From: Dactylosporangium sucinum
GTDB taxonomy: Bacteria; Actinomycetota; Actinomycetes; Mycobacteriales; Micromonosporaceae
Length of the DNA stretch: 64,000 bases
Direction of reading: 5' to 3'
Assembly (NCBI RefSeq): GCF_014647515.1
Contig: NZ_BMPI01000018.1
Span: 38,704-102,703, forward strand
Shown here: positions 45,697 to 59,267 of the stretch, piece by piece
Layout: each line of letters opens with the position of its first letter
How positions within the stretch are numbered: position 1 is the first letter of the stretch
Notes under the pieces: generated by a model
The model's input: only the letters and a program-made list of their open reading frames with translations
Databases searched by the model: none
What the model was told of the DNA's origin: nothing
Position numbers and translations under genes: made by a program

Positions 45697-45868
45697 GACC
45701 GCCGATCCTGCCCCATCACGCATCGTCAGGAGGCGGATATTTCCTCGGTACCTCAGGTGATTTGTCCGGATATGGTGGTTACTGTCCGTACAGTGGGTGG
45801 GCGGGGGCGGCGGTTCCGCCGGAAAGCCGCCTACGATGGGTCGCAGACGTTTGAGGGAGCGCTGACCC

Positions 45869-48790
<2,922 letters not shown>

Positions 48791-48803
48791 TCGTCGCGTG
48801 AGA

Positions 48804-48849
48804 CACCGCCCGCCCTTGCTGGTCAGCGAGGGCGGGCGGTGCTGTTTTT
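48804..48849 (+). terminator. Strong rho-independent terminator after secA
   Basis: A 17-bp stem (48804-48820 with 48825-48841, one wobble) with loop GGTC followed by CTGTTTTTG. The T-run makes it the most convincing terminator of the window. Confidence 0.88.
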
Positions 48850-48875
48850 GCCGGGCGTGGTCCGCGGTGCAAGCC

Positions 48876-49418
48876 TCAGACCACCTGGACCACCGTGCAG
48901 TGCCAGCCCTGCATCTGCGGCGGCTGGAGCTTCGCCGGGTCGTGCTCCAGGCGGATCGCCATCGCCCACGCCGTGCCGCCCTGCTCCAGCACCACGACGG
49001 CCTCGGCGATCCCCGGCAGCGGCTCGGTCAGCAGCATCCGCCGGGCCCGGACCAGCTGGCCGTGGCGGGCGGCCTGCGCCGGCCGCATGCGGATCCGGAC
49101 CGTGCGGCGCATGAGCTGGTCGCAGACGTCGGCGAAGCGGTGCGGATGGGTGAGCGGGCGCAGCTGCGACGGCGGGCGGAAGCCGTTGAGGACCTCGACG
49201 CACAGGCCGGCGAAGCGGCGGCAGGCGGCGTGGGCGCCCGCCGGGCGGGGGTCGTCGGGGCGGCGCGGCGGCGGTCCGTCCGGCGGGGCCGGCCAGGGCA
49301 GCGGCAGCTCGTCGAGGCCGGGCATCGCGGGCGGGGCCGCGCCGACCGGCGGGTCGAGCGGCGGCACCGGGCGGACGACGACGGACGGCCGGGCGCTGAG
49401 CGTCGCAACGGATGCCAT
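48876..49418 (-). CDS. Rv3235-family protein
   Basis: A 180-residue protein with a Pro-rich first half (PPVGAAPPAMPG) and a conserved second half (CVEVLNGFRPPSQLRPL, VRIRMRPAQ, AVVVLEQGGTAWAMAIRLE). This agrees with the small actinobacterial family typified by Rv3235, which lies near secA1 in mycobacteria. Its function is unknown. No membrane span or enzyme motif is seen. The ATG at 49418 is chosen; longer readings lack similarity. Confidence 0.72.
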   Translation of the reverse strand: MASVATLSARPSVVVRPVPPLDPPVGAAPPAMPGLDELPLPWPAPPDGPPPRRPDDPRPAGAHAACRRFAGLCVEVLNGFRPPSQLRPLTHPHRFADVCDQLMRRTVRIRMRPAQAARHGQLVRARRMLLTEPLPGIAEAVVVLEQGGTAWAMAIRLEHDPAKLQPPQMQGWHCTVVQVV

Positions 49419-49525
49419 GGATGCCCCCGAATCCTTGCGTTTGCTTTCGATTGCCTCCAAGCCAGTGTGGAAATGGAGGCGCATCGATCACAAGCCGCCC
49501 GACCGGATCGTCCGGAAACGTCGTT

Positions 49526-49762
49526 TCAGGCGAGCTCGTCGTCCGTCTCCCCGATGAGGGGGTTGGCGCGCACCCACTCCGCCGTCTCGGCGTACTTGCG
49601 CTGGATGTACTCCTCGAGCTTGCTGCGCTCGATGCGCCACTGGCCGCGGCCGCCCACCTTGATCGCCGGCAGCTCGCCGCTGCGGACCATGTGGTAGACC
49701 TGCGAGGTCGACACGTTCAACTGCTCCGCCACGTCGGCCATGAGCAGGAATCGCGGCTCCAT
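49526..49762 (-). CDS. Small helix-turn-helix (excisionase/MerR-like) DNA-binding protein
   Basis: A 78-residue protein. FLLMADVAEQLNVSTSQVYH is a winged-helix HTH, followed by SGELPAIKVGGRGQWRIERS, the beta-wing typical of BldC/excisionase-like proteins. The C-terminal YIQRKYAETAEWVRANPLI is an added helix. Conserved near secA in actinobacteria. Targets unknown. Confidence 0.8.
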   Translation of the reverse strand: MEPRFLLMADVAEQLNVSTSQVYHMVRSGELPAIKVGGRGQWRIERSKLEEYIQRKYAETAEWVRANPLIGETDDELA

Positions 49763-49842
49763 CGCCTCAGTTTGCCATCGACGGCGGCCGACTGGCTCCG
49801 ACGACCTGACAAGCGGGCCGCCGAGGGTGTAGGACAGGGGAC

Positions 49843-50349
49843 GTGACGACGGACCTCACGCGCGTGTACCTGCCAGCCACCCTCGCCCAGCTCGCGGTGC
49901 TCCGGGAGAGCGGCGAGCTGCCGCCGCCCGCCGAGGCGCACGCCGTGACCCCCGCGCTGCGCGAGTGGTACGCGGAGGGCGACGAGGAGGAGCTGGAGTA
50001 CGTCGCGTTCACCCGGGCCGCGCAGGCGGCCCTGCGGCTGCTGCGCCACGACGGCAAGGCGCCGCGCCGCCGGGTGGTCGTGAGCGTCGACCTGCCCGGC
50101 GCGGCGGTCACCATGAACGGGCTCGACCTCGGCTCCAGCCAGGTCGGGGTCGGCGGCAAGGTGCCGCTGCGGGTGGTCGCGGCGATCCACGTGGACGGCG
50201 CCGACGCGGAGGCGGACGTGGCCGCGGCGGCCGACGTGGTCGAGGAGGCCGAGGCCGGCGACCCCGACGCGCAGTTCACCGTGGACGGTGCCGAGGACCA
50301 CGAGCTGGAGTGGTACGACCCGTCGGAGATCGACCAGCTGGTCAGCTAG
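49843..50349 (+). CDS. DUF6912-like small acidic protein
   Basis: A 168-residue protein beginning TRVYLPATLAQLAVLRESGE, typical of a widespread actinobacterial family of unknown function. A later block is RVVVSVDLPGAAV, and the C terminus is acidic (DVVEEAEAGDPDAQFTVDGA) and ends WYDPSEIDQLV. No enzyme motif. It diverges from the HTH gene with 80 bp between, and its 3' end overlaps the convergent membrane-protein gene by eight bases. Confidence 0.68.
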   Translation: MTTDLTRVYLPATLAQLAVLRESGELPPPAEAHAVTPALREWYAEGDEEELEYVAFTRAAQAALRLLRHDGKAPRRRVVVSVDLPGAAVTMNGLDLGSSQVGVGGKVPLRVVAAIHVDGADAEADVAAAADVVEEAEAGDPDAQFTVDGAEDHELEWYDPSEIDQLVS

Positions 50350-51247
50350 CGCGGCGCAGCGTGCGCCCGACGGCGATCATCGCCGTGAAGGCGCCCGCGA
50401 AGAACACGATCATGCCGTGGTTGACCTGCTCCGGCAGGCGGTTGAAGACGATCTGCGCGTCGAAGCTGCTGTAGTCCTTGATGATCCCGGTGAGCGGCAG
50501 GCGGCCGATCCAGCCCAGCAGGGTGGCGGCCAGCTCCAGCCCGCCGGGGATCGCGCCGGCCAGCAGGTAGGCCGGCCAGGGCAGGGTCAGCCCGGTGCGG
50601 CGCAGGAAGACGTACGCCACGAGGCCGCCCAGCACGCCGCTCACGATCGACGTCGTCAGCTGCAGCCGCGCCGCGGCCTCGGCCATCGTGCCGACGGTCT
50701 CCTGGTTGCCGAACAGGTCGACGAGGTCGTTCTGGAAGTACGCCACCAGCAGCCCGATGGCGGTGACCGTCACCCCGCCGGCCACGCCGGCCGCGACCGA
50801 GCTGATCGGGCGGATCGCGGCGACCGCGCCGCCGAGCACGCCGGTCACCGCGGCGACCGCGGCCACGAAGGCGACCGAGGGGCCGTTGTGGTACGCCGCG
50901 ACCGTCCCGCCCAGCGACATCAGGCCGGCCGGCAGGCCGCCGAGGGCACCGGCGAGCACCCGCGAGCGGACCCTGGCCGGGTCGGCGAAGCGGCCGATCG
51001 CCACGACACCGAGCGCCGCGCCGGCCAGCACCGTCGCCACGAGGATGCTCGGCAGCACCAGCGCGGCCAGCGTCGTGATCAGGAACTCGCTGGAGGCGCC
51101 GGAGATGACGGTCCAGGCCGAGAACAGGGTGAGCAGGAGCAACAACAGGGCGAGCCCGGCCACGATCAGGGCGCCCGCCGGCCGCCACTCGTCCGGCGAG
51201 CCCACGACCGGCTCGGCCACCTCAGCACGCTTCGCTCCCACGCTCAT
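50342..51247 (-). CDS. Polytopic membrane protein of unknown function
   Basis: A 301-residue protein with about eight hydrophobic segments and no recognised family motif. The loop FQNDLVDLFGNQETVGTMAE is the longest polar stretch. The stop overlaps the end of the convergent 49843 gene, so antisense overlap of the two mRNAs is expected. It diverges from pruA with about 85 bp. Confidence 0.72.
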   Translation of the reverse strand: MSVGAKRAEVAEPVVGSPDEWRPAGALIVAGLALLLLLLTLFSAWTVISGASSEFLITTLAALVLPSILVATVLAGAALGVVAIGRFADPARVRSRVLAGALGGLPAGLMSLGGTVAAYHNGPSVAFVAAVAAVTGVLGGAVAAIRPISSVAAGVAGGVTVTAIGLLVAYFQNDLVDLFGNQETVGTMAEAAARLQLTTSIVSGVLGGLVAYVFLRRTGLTLPWPAYLLAGAIPGGLELAATLLGWIGRLPLTGIIKDYSSFDAQIVFNRLPEQVNHGMIVFFAGAFTAMIAVGRTLRRAS

Positions 51248-51332
51248 GGACTGTAGCCGAGGCCCGGTCGCGACCGGGCAGGCGTGCAAGGATGAGAGGA
51301 ACCCCAAGCCGATGATGACATGGGAGACCCTC

Positions 51333-52958
<1,626 letters not shown>

Positions 52959-52962
52959 TCCG

Positions 52963-54489
52963 TCACTCCGAGCGCGGCCGGGCGACCGCGACGATCTTGT
53001 CGAGCGTGAAGGCGCGATCGTCGCGGCGCAGCCGGCAGAAGGCCTCGATCACCGAGCCGGCGAGCTCGGCGTTCTCGATGACGCGGTCGGACGTGCGGCC
53101 GGCCGCGTCGACGTAGCGGATCCACACCGGCGTGCCGTGCTCGACCGCGTCGGCGAGCAGCCGTGCCTGATCGGACCGCAGCTGGGGCGCCCGCTGCTGG
53201 ATCTGCTCCAGCGGCGAGGCAGGTCGCGGCGACGGTACCGAGAGCCGGCGCGCCAGCTCACCCGCGTCCACGGCCGGCCGGTTGCGGCGCACGCTGACCA
53301 CGTCGTCGCCGCTCAGGGCCGCGTAGCCCGCCGCCCGCAGCGCCGTGATCGTGTCCGGGGCGGACCTGGCCGAGCCGGCCACCGTCGGGGCGAGCCGGCG
53401 CAGGCGCAGCGCGGCGGCGACCTCGTCCAGCAGCGCGACGTCGTCGCTGAGCACCACGCTGGCGACGGTCCGCACGCGCAGGTCGGTGGGCGGCTCCGGC
53501 AGGAGCTTGGCGGCCACCTCGGCGACCCGGCCGTCGGCCAGCGCCCGGCCGAGCGGGCTGATCCCGCCGAGCGCGCAGACGCCGAGCACCTCGCCCTCGG
53601 CGACGACGTCGGCGACCGTGGCGGCCAGGTCGTCCGGGCGCCGGGCCGGCAGCGGCGCGGTCCACCGCACCAGCGGCGCGAGCGCTCCCGGGTCGGGCAG
53701 CGCCGTGTCCGGGGGCAGGTCGTTGAGCACCCGGACCACGACCTGCCGCAGCGCCGGGCCGGTCCACCACGCCTCGAGCAGCCGGGTGAGCCGCTCGGCG
53801 GCCGGCGCGCCGGCGAACCCGCCGTACGCGGCGGTCGGCCGCAGCCGCAGGCCGTCGGGCCCGAGCAGGCCGGCGGCCAGCACCAGCTCGGCGTGCAGCG
53901 GGCCGGCGCCGAGGCGGGTGAGCTCGCGGGCCGCGACGCCGCCGTCGGACCGCTGGGCCAGCGGGTGCTCCGCGGCCTCGCCGAGGAACGCGCCGACCCG
54001 CTCCAGCAGCTCGGTCGCGGCCTCCACCGCGGCGGCCCGGATCGCGGTGCGGTCGGCCGGTGCCAGCGGCGGACCCGGCGGTACCGGCTCGAACGGCTCC
54101 TCAGGAGGTCGCCGCGCGTTCGCGTCCACCACCAGGTACTCCGGCGCCCACAGCCGGTCGCCGTCCGGCCAGACCAGGGCGCGCTGGGCGAGCACCCGCA
54201 GCGTGGCGTCGAGCGCGGCGTCGCCGGGCGCCCGCTCCAGCGCGGCCGCGAGTGCGGTCCGCTCCGCCGGGACGCCGAGCCGGGCCAGGGCCTCGACCAC
54301 CTGCAGGGCCGGCAGCGGCAGCCGGGCCACCACCTCGTCGAGCCCGGCGCGGGCCGAGAGCCGGACCGCGAGCTGGGTCAGGTCGGCCGGCGCGGGCGGG
54401 GCGACCGCGTCGGGGCGACGGCGGAGCACCTCCGCGAGCTCGTCCGCGTCCAGTTCCCGAAGCCAGGCAACCAGTGCGCCTCTCGTCAC
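52963..54489 (-). CDS. Helicase-associated domain protein with C-terminal WYL-like domain
   Basis: A 508-residue protein of the actinobacterial family with an XPB/Ssl2-like N-terminal (Helicase_C_3) domain but no ATPase motifs. The start LVAWLRELDADELAEVLRRR and the repeated leucine-rich helices are typical. The last 75 residues (GTPVWIRYVDAAGRTSDRVI, then AFCRLRRDDRAFTLDKIV) match a WYL ligand- or nucleic-acid-sensing domain. Related proteins are commonly about 750-830 residues, so this one may lack part of the middle. Function unknown. Confidence 0.72.
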   Translation of the reverse strand: MTRGALVAWLRELDADELAEVLRRRPDAVAPPAPADLTQLAVRLSARAGLDEVVARLPLPALQVVEALARLGVPAERTALAAALERAPGDAALDATLRVLAQRALVWPDGDRLWAPEYLVVDANARRPPEEPFEPVPPGPPLAPADRTAIRAAAVEAATELLERVGAFLGEAAEHPLAQRSDGGVAARELTRLGAGPLHAELVLAAGLLGPDGLRLRPTAAYGGFAGAPAAERLTRLLEAWWTGPALRQVVVRVLNDLPPDTALPDPGALAPLVRWTAPLPARRPDDLAATVADVVAEGEVLGVCALGGISPLGRALADGRVAEVAAKLLPEPPTDLRVRTVASVVLSDDVALLDEVAAALRLRRLAPTVAGSARSAPDTITALRAAGYAALSGDDVVSVRRNRPAVDAGELARRLSVPSPRPASPLEQIQQRAPQLRSDQARLLADAVEHGTPVWIRYVDAAGRTSDRVIENAELAGSVIEAFCRLRRDDRAFTLDKIVAVARPRSE

Positions 54490-54649
54490 GACACGTGACC
54501 TTATAGCGTTCGCTCCGAACTGTGGGAACCGCGCAGCCGGCTGTAGATCTTGGCTTAGTCTGACTCCCTTCTTTGTGCCAACGCACCGGTCCGGTCCGCC
54601 GGAGGCATCGACGCGGGCCTAACGTCGCAGCTGAGGGGGAGGGACGGCG

Positions 54650-56572
54650 ATGAAGACGGTCACCGGCGCAAAGACGGTTCTCGGCAACCGCTACCGGCTC
54701 GAGTCGGAGGTCGCCCGCGGCGCCATCGGTGCGGTCTGGCGGGCGTTCGACGAGGAGACGAAGGAGTACGTGGCGGTCAAGCTGCTGCGTGCCGAGGCGG
54801 CCGAGGTGCCCGAGCTCGTCGACGGCTTCCTCGGCGAGGCCGAGCTGCTCGCCGGGCTCGACCACCCGTCCGTGATCAGGGTCAAGAACCTGATCACCGG
54901 CGACGGGGTCATGGCCATCGCCATGGAGCTCGTCCCCGGCCCCGACCTGCGCCGCCGGCTGCGCGCCGACGGCCCGCTGCCCCCGGCCGTCGCCGCCGAG
55001 GTCGTCGCCCAGGTGGCCGACGCGCTCGCCTACGTCCACGCCAACGGGATCGTCCACGGCGACGTCAAGCCCGGCAACCTGCTCGTGCCGCTCGACGGCG
55101 GGCCGGTGCGCCTGGCCGACTTCGGGGTGGCCCGGCGCGCCGACCGGCCGGCCGGCCCGACCCACGCCACGCCCGAGTACGTCGCGCCCGAGGTCGTCGC
55201 CGGCGGCTCGCCCAGCCCGGCCTCCGACGTGTACGCGCTCGGCGTCGTGCTCTTCGAGCTGATCTGCGGTCGCAGCCCGTACCGCGGGGGCTCCCCGAAC
55301 GACGTCCTGCGCCGGCACGCCGACTGCGTCCCGGTGCCGCCGCCCGGCATGCCGGCCGCGCTCTGGCCCATCATCGAGGCGTGCATGGAGCTCGACCCGC
55401 GCATGCGCCCGGCGGCCGCCGCGATCGTCGGCCGGCTGCGGGTCGCCGAGGGTGCCCTCGACGGGTTCGAGCCGCTGCCGCGGCTGCCCGCGGAGGCCGT
55501 GACGTTCTGGCAGCGCTCGGCGGAGCAGACCGCGCCGGTGCAGTTCCCGGTGCGGCGGGTCGACTGGGTGCCGCTGCCGACCGCGCCGACGTCGCCGGCG
55601 GCCGCGTCCGTGCACCTCATGATGGCGGTGCCGATCGGGGAGCTGCCGACCGAGCCGCACGGGGTGGCCGACCTGCCGACCGCGCAGTTGGGCGCGCCGG
55701 CTCCCGACGCGGTCCCGGCTTCGGTCGAGGAGGCGCCGACGCAGGTGCTGGCCTCGGAGCCTGCGGCTGCTGAGCCCGCGGTTGCTGAGCCCGCGGTTGC
55801 TGAGCCCTCGGTTGCTGAGCCTGAGATCGTCGACGCGGAGCCGCCGCTTCCCGGGCCGGGGCAGCCCCTCTGGGCCGAGCCGCAGGCGGAACACGAGCCC
55901 GTGTCGCCTCTGGTGGTTGCCGAGCCGGTCATCCCCGCGCAGCGGGCCGCCTCGGACGACGAACCGCCGACCGCGCTCCGCTTCGACAACGCGCCGGTCG
56001 TGGACGAGCCACCGACCGAGGTTATGGCCACTCCGGCCGTCGCCCCGCCGGCCGAGGCCGCGCCCGCCGAGCCGACCGCGGTCGTCGCGGTGCCCTCCGC
56101 GCCGCCGCCCGCCGACGAACCGGACGAAAAGGACTACCCCGAGTGGTTGACGGCGCCCGCGAGCGGCGAGCCGGCCACCACGGAGCACCGGGAGCCGGGC
56201 CGCCGGCCGCAGCCGCGCGTGCTCGCCGCCGTCGGTGCCGGCCTGGTGCTGGTGGTGCTGCTGGTGGGCGGGTTGCTGCTGTCCGGCGCGCTGGGCGGCG
56301 GCGCCGAGCGCCGACCCGAACAGGTGAACGGGACCGCGCCCGCGTCGTCGCCCGCGGGCTCCGCCGGGCCGAGCGCCGAGCCGACGCCGGACCCGGGCTC
56401 CGCCGAGCCGACGCCCGGAGGCGAATCGTCGGCGCCGGGCAAGCCGCCGACGAAGCGGCCGTCCTCGGTACCGTCGCCGCACCCGTCCGGAACGGGACTC
56501 CCCGGGATCGGTGATCCGATGCCGCCCTTCCCGTCGATGCCGGCGTTCCCGACGATGCCGTCGTTCGGGTAG
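54650..56572 (+). CDS. Membrane Ser/Thr protein kinase with a Pro/Ser-rich extracellular tail
   Basis: A 640-residue Hanks-type kinase. Kinase domain residues 15-275: Gly-loop ARGAIGAV, lysine K44 in VAVKLL, Glu in FLGEAELL (E63), catalytic loop HGDVKPGN (H136, D138), DFG at 157-159 and APEVVAGG. The usual HRD arginine is glycine (G137), so it is a non-RD kinase, probably not activated by loop phosphorylation in the classical way. A Pro/Ala/Glu-rich linker includes four AEP repeats. A span at about 524-550 leads to a 90-residue Ser/Pro-rich exterior. No PASTA domain is seen. Confidence 0.88.
55763..55822 (+). repeat. Four 15-bp in-frame repeats in the kinase linker
   Basis: Units GCGGCTGCTGAGCCC, GCGGTTGCTGAGCCC (twice, identical) and TCGGTTGCTGAGCCT encode [15 protein letters not shown] and SVAEP. 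The reading frame is kept, so copy number can vary without breaking the gene. Confidence 0.85.
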
Positions 56573-56596
56573 TCCTAACTCGACAGTCGCAGCGCG

Positions 56597-56608
56597 ACAG
56601 TTCACTGT
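56597..56608. promoter_or_regulatory. Possible PadR operator
   Basis: ACAGT-TC-ACTGT, a 5-bp inverted repeat about 55 bases before the padR ATG, resembles the short ATGT/ACAT-type dyads used by PadR proteins. Evidence is the dyad and the position only. Confidence 0.25.
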
Positions 56609-56660
56609 GGATTTGCCGAAATCCTGGACTGAGCCCGCGAAAAGTGACAGCGTAGGGTTC

Positions 56661-57176
56661 ATGGCGGATTCTGGAGTCAACGCGACGGCGGCTGCCCTGC
56701 TGGGGCTGCTGCACGAGGGGCCGATGACCGGGGGCCAGTTGATGGCGGCGGCACAGCGCCGCCTCGGCGCCTACTGGTCGATGACGCGCAGCCAGGTCTA
56801 CCGTGAGCTTCCCGCGCTCGCCGACTCGGGTTATGTCAAGCTCGGCAAGCCGGGGGCGCGCTCCAGCCAGCCCTACGCGATCACCCCGGCCGGCAAGCGG
56901 GCGTTCGCCCGGTGGCTGGCCGAGCCGGCCGGCCGGGAGGCCCTGCGCAACCCGGTCGCGCTCCGTGTGGCGTTCGGCGCTCAGCAGTCCGCCCAGCAGC
57001 TGCAGGAGGTCTACGCGCAGGCCGCCGAGTACCACACGGTAGCCCTCGCCGAGGCGCGCGAGATGGCGAAGGAGGCGAAGAAGGCGGGCGACGACTTCTC
57101 CGCCGCGTCGCTCGACTTCGCGGTCGGTTATCACAAGGCGGCGCTCAGCTGGCTCAAGAGCGCGCCCAGCAAATAG
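56661..57176 (+). CDS. PadR-family transcriptional regulator
   Basis: A 171-residue protein. The winged helix (residues 8-85) has LLGLLHEGPMTGGQLMAA, SRSQ-like MTRSQVYRELPALADSGYVK and the wing SQPYAITPAGKRAF. The C-terminal VGYHKAALSWLKSA helix of the PadR_C/Vir type mediates dimers. The ATG at 56661 begins the conserved region. It follows the kinase by 88 bp and precedes prfB by 29 bp. The ligand and targets are unknown; self-regulation is likely for the family. Confidence 0.88.
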   Translation: MADSGVNATAAALLGLLHEGPMTGGQLMAAAQRRLGAYWSMTRSQVYRELPALADSGYVKLGKPGARSSQPYAITPAGKRAFARWLAEPAGREALRNPVALRVAFGAQQSAQQLQEVYAQAAEYHTVALAEAREMAKEAKKAGDDFSAASLDFAVGYHKAALSWLKSAPSK

Positions 57177-57205
57177 CGTTCGGCGATGCGGCGTAGTCTT
57201 TGACT

Positions 57206-58324
57206 GTGACTGCTCTGGACCACGCCGAATCGCTCAAGTCGCTCGATGGCACGCTGCGCAACATCGAGGCGGTGCTCGACCTCGACCGGCTCCGGAAGGA
57301 GAAGGGCGAGCTCGAGGAGCAGGCATCCGCTCCCAACCTGTGGGACGACCAGGTGGCGGCCCAGAAGGTCACCTCGCGGCTGTCCTACGTCCAGGGTGAG
57401 ATCAACCGGCTGGAGCGCCTCCGCGGCCGGCTCGACGACGCCCAGGTGCTGCTGGAGCTGGCGGAGGCCGAGGGCGACGCGTCGTCGCTCGCCGAGGTCG
57501 GCGAGGAGATCGCCGGGCTGCGCAAGTCGATCGAGGAGCTCGAGGTCCGCACCCTGCTCTCCGGCGAGTACGACGCGCGGGAGGCCCTGGTCACCATCCG
57601 CGCCGGCGCCGGCGGCGTCGACGCGGCCGACTTCGCCGACATGCTCATGCGGATGTATCTGCGGTGGGCCGAGCGGCACGGCTACGCGACCGACGTCTAC
57701 GACACCTCCTACGCGGAGGAGGCGGGGATCAAGTCGGCGACCTTCGCGGTGAAGGCGCCCTATGCCTACGGGACGCTGTCGGTCGAGTCGGGCACCCACC
57801 GGCTGGTCCGGATCAGCCCGTTCGACAACCAGGGCCGCCGGCAGACGTCGTTCGCCGCGCTCGAGGTGGTGCCGGTCGTCGAGCAGACCGACGACGTGGA
57901 GATCCCCGACGACGAGCTGCGCGTCGACGTGTATCGCTCGAGCGGCCCCGGCGGCCAGGGCGTCAACACGACCGACTCCGCGGTGCGGCTCACGCACCTG
58001 CCGACCGGCATCGTCGTGTCGTGCCAGAACGAGCGCTCGCAGATCCAGAACAAGGCCACCGCCATGGGCGTGCTGAAGGCGAAGCTGCTGGCCGTGAAGC
58101 GGGCCGAGGAGGCGGCGAAGATGGACGCGCTCCGCGGCGACGTCGCCGGCTCGTGGGGCGACCAGATGCGGTCGTATGTGCTGCACCCGTATCAGATGGT
58201 GAAGGATCTGCGCACCGAGCACGAGACCGGCAACCCGACGGCCGTCTTCGACGGCGACCTCGACGCGTTCATCGACGCCGGCATCCGCTGGCGGAAGCAG
58301 CGCGAGCTCGACCCCGGCGCATGA
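57206..58324 (+). CDS. prfB: Peptide chain release factor 2
   Basis: A 372-residue class I release factor. The stop-reading motif SPF is at residues 204-206, which assigns it to RF2 (UAA/UGA), and the hydrolysis motif GGQ is at 249-251 in SSGPGGQGVN. The coiled N-terminal domain is complete in one frame, so the programmed frameshift of Escherichia coli prfB is absent. The GTG at 57206 is preferred over the TTG at 57200. Followed by ftsE, ftsX and smpB as in mycobacteria. Confidence 0.95.
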   Translation: MTALDHAESLKSLDGTLRNIEAVLDLDRLRKEKGELEEQASAPNLWDDQVAAQKVTSRLSYVQGEINRLERLRGRLDDAQVLLELAEAEGDASSLAEVGEEIAGLRKSIEELEVRTLLSGEYDAREALVTIRAGAGGVDAADFADMLMRMYLRWAERHGYATDVYDTSYAEEAGIKSATFAVKAPYAYGTLSVESGTHRLVRISPFDNQGRRQTSFAALEVVPVVEQTDDVEIPDDELRVDVYRSSGPGGQGVNTTDSAVRLTHLPTGIVVSCQNERSQIQNKATAMGVLKAKLLAVKRAEEAAKMDALRGDVAGSWGDQMRSYVLHPYQMVKDLRTEHETGNPTAVFDGDLDAFIDAGIRWRKQRELDPGA

Positions 58325-58523
58325 TCGCCCGAGCGGAGTTCGTCAGTCACTGATCGTGATCGACGAACTTCGCTGAAAAATGAGACGTACGTCACACTGT
58401 CGGGCGGAATCGAGCGCTGCCTTGTCGTTCGGGTCCCCACATCGGGTCCGCATTTCCGGCAAACCGCGCCTGACGCACTTCGTGTGCTTGGCGCGGTTGT
58501 CACACCGCGTAGACTCACGTCCC

Positions 58524-59204
58524 GTGATTCGGCTTGACCACGTGACGAAGACGTACCCGAAGGCGTCCCGCCCCTCGCTTGACGATGTGTCCGTCAACAT
58601 CGAGAAGGGCGAGTTCGTCTTCTTCATCGGACCCTCCGGCTCAGGCAAGTCCACGATCATCAAGCTGCTCCTGCACGAGGTCACGCCCAACCGGGGCAAG
58701 GTCGTCGTCAACGAGCGCGACGTGACCTCCATGCGCTCTTGGCGCATCCCGGCGTTCCGCCGGCAGATCGGCTGCGTGTTCCAGGACTTCCGGCTGCTGC
58801 CCAACCGCACCGCGTACGAGAACGTCGCCTTCGCCCTCGAGGTGATCGGCAAGTCGAAGGGCGTCGCCCGTCGTGTCGTCCCCGAGGTCCTCGAGCTCGT
58901 CGGCCTGGGCGGCAAGGAGCACCGGTATCCCCATGAGCTGTCCGGTGGCGAGCAGCAGCGCGTGGCCGTGGCCCGCGCCTTCGTGAACCGTCCGCTGATC
59001 CTCCTGGCCGACGAGCCCACCGGAAACCTCGACCCGGACACGTCGATCGAGATCATGCGCCTGCTGGACCGGATCAACCGGACCGGCACGACGGTGGTCA
59101 TGGTGACCCACGACTCCAACATCGTGAACCAGATGCGCCGGCGGGTCGTCGAAATCGAAAGTGGCCGGATCGTGCGGGACCAGCCACGCGGCGTCTACGG
59201 CTGA
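58524..59204 (+). CDS. ftsE: Cell-division ABC ATPase FtsE
   Basis: A 226-residue ATPase. Walker A GPSGSGKST at residues 36-44, Q-loop FQDFRLL, signature LSGGEQQR, Walker B LLADEPTGNLD, H-loop VTHDS. It binds FtsX on the cytoplasmic side and uses ATP to switch on a peptidoglycan hydrolase outside. The GTG start is preceded by a 200-bp spacer. The partner ftsX gene begins 63 bp later but is frameshifted in this sequence. Confidence 0.95.
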   Translation: MIRLDHVTKTYPKASRPSLDDVSVNIEKGEFVFFIGPSGSGKSTIIKLLLHEVTPNRGKVVVNERDVTSMRSWRIPAFRRQIGCVFQDFRLLPNRTAYENVAFALEVIGKSKGVARRVVPEVLELVGLGGKEHRYPHELSGGEQQRVAVARAFVNRPLILLADEPTGNLDPDTSIEIMRLLDRINRTGTTVVMVTHDSNIVNQMRRRVVEIESGRIVRDQPRGVYG

Positions 59205-59267
59205 TCCAGCCCTAGGCCGTCCGCCCCTGTCACTTTTGCTGGGTCCGCTGGGAAGGAACCCCACCCG

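Noticed and set aside
54650..56572. Inactive pseudokinase
   Set aside because: Only the HRD arginine is changed. The lysine, the catalytic aspartate and DFG are all present.
57198..57204. CTTTGAC just before prfB, identical to the RF2 programmed-frameshift site of Escherichia coli
   Set aside because: It lies before the start codon, and a +1 shift there would not enter the prfB frame. The gene is complete in one frame.
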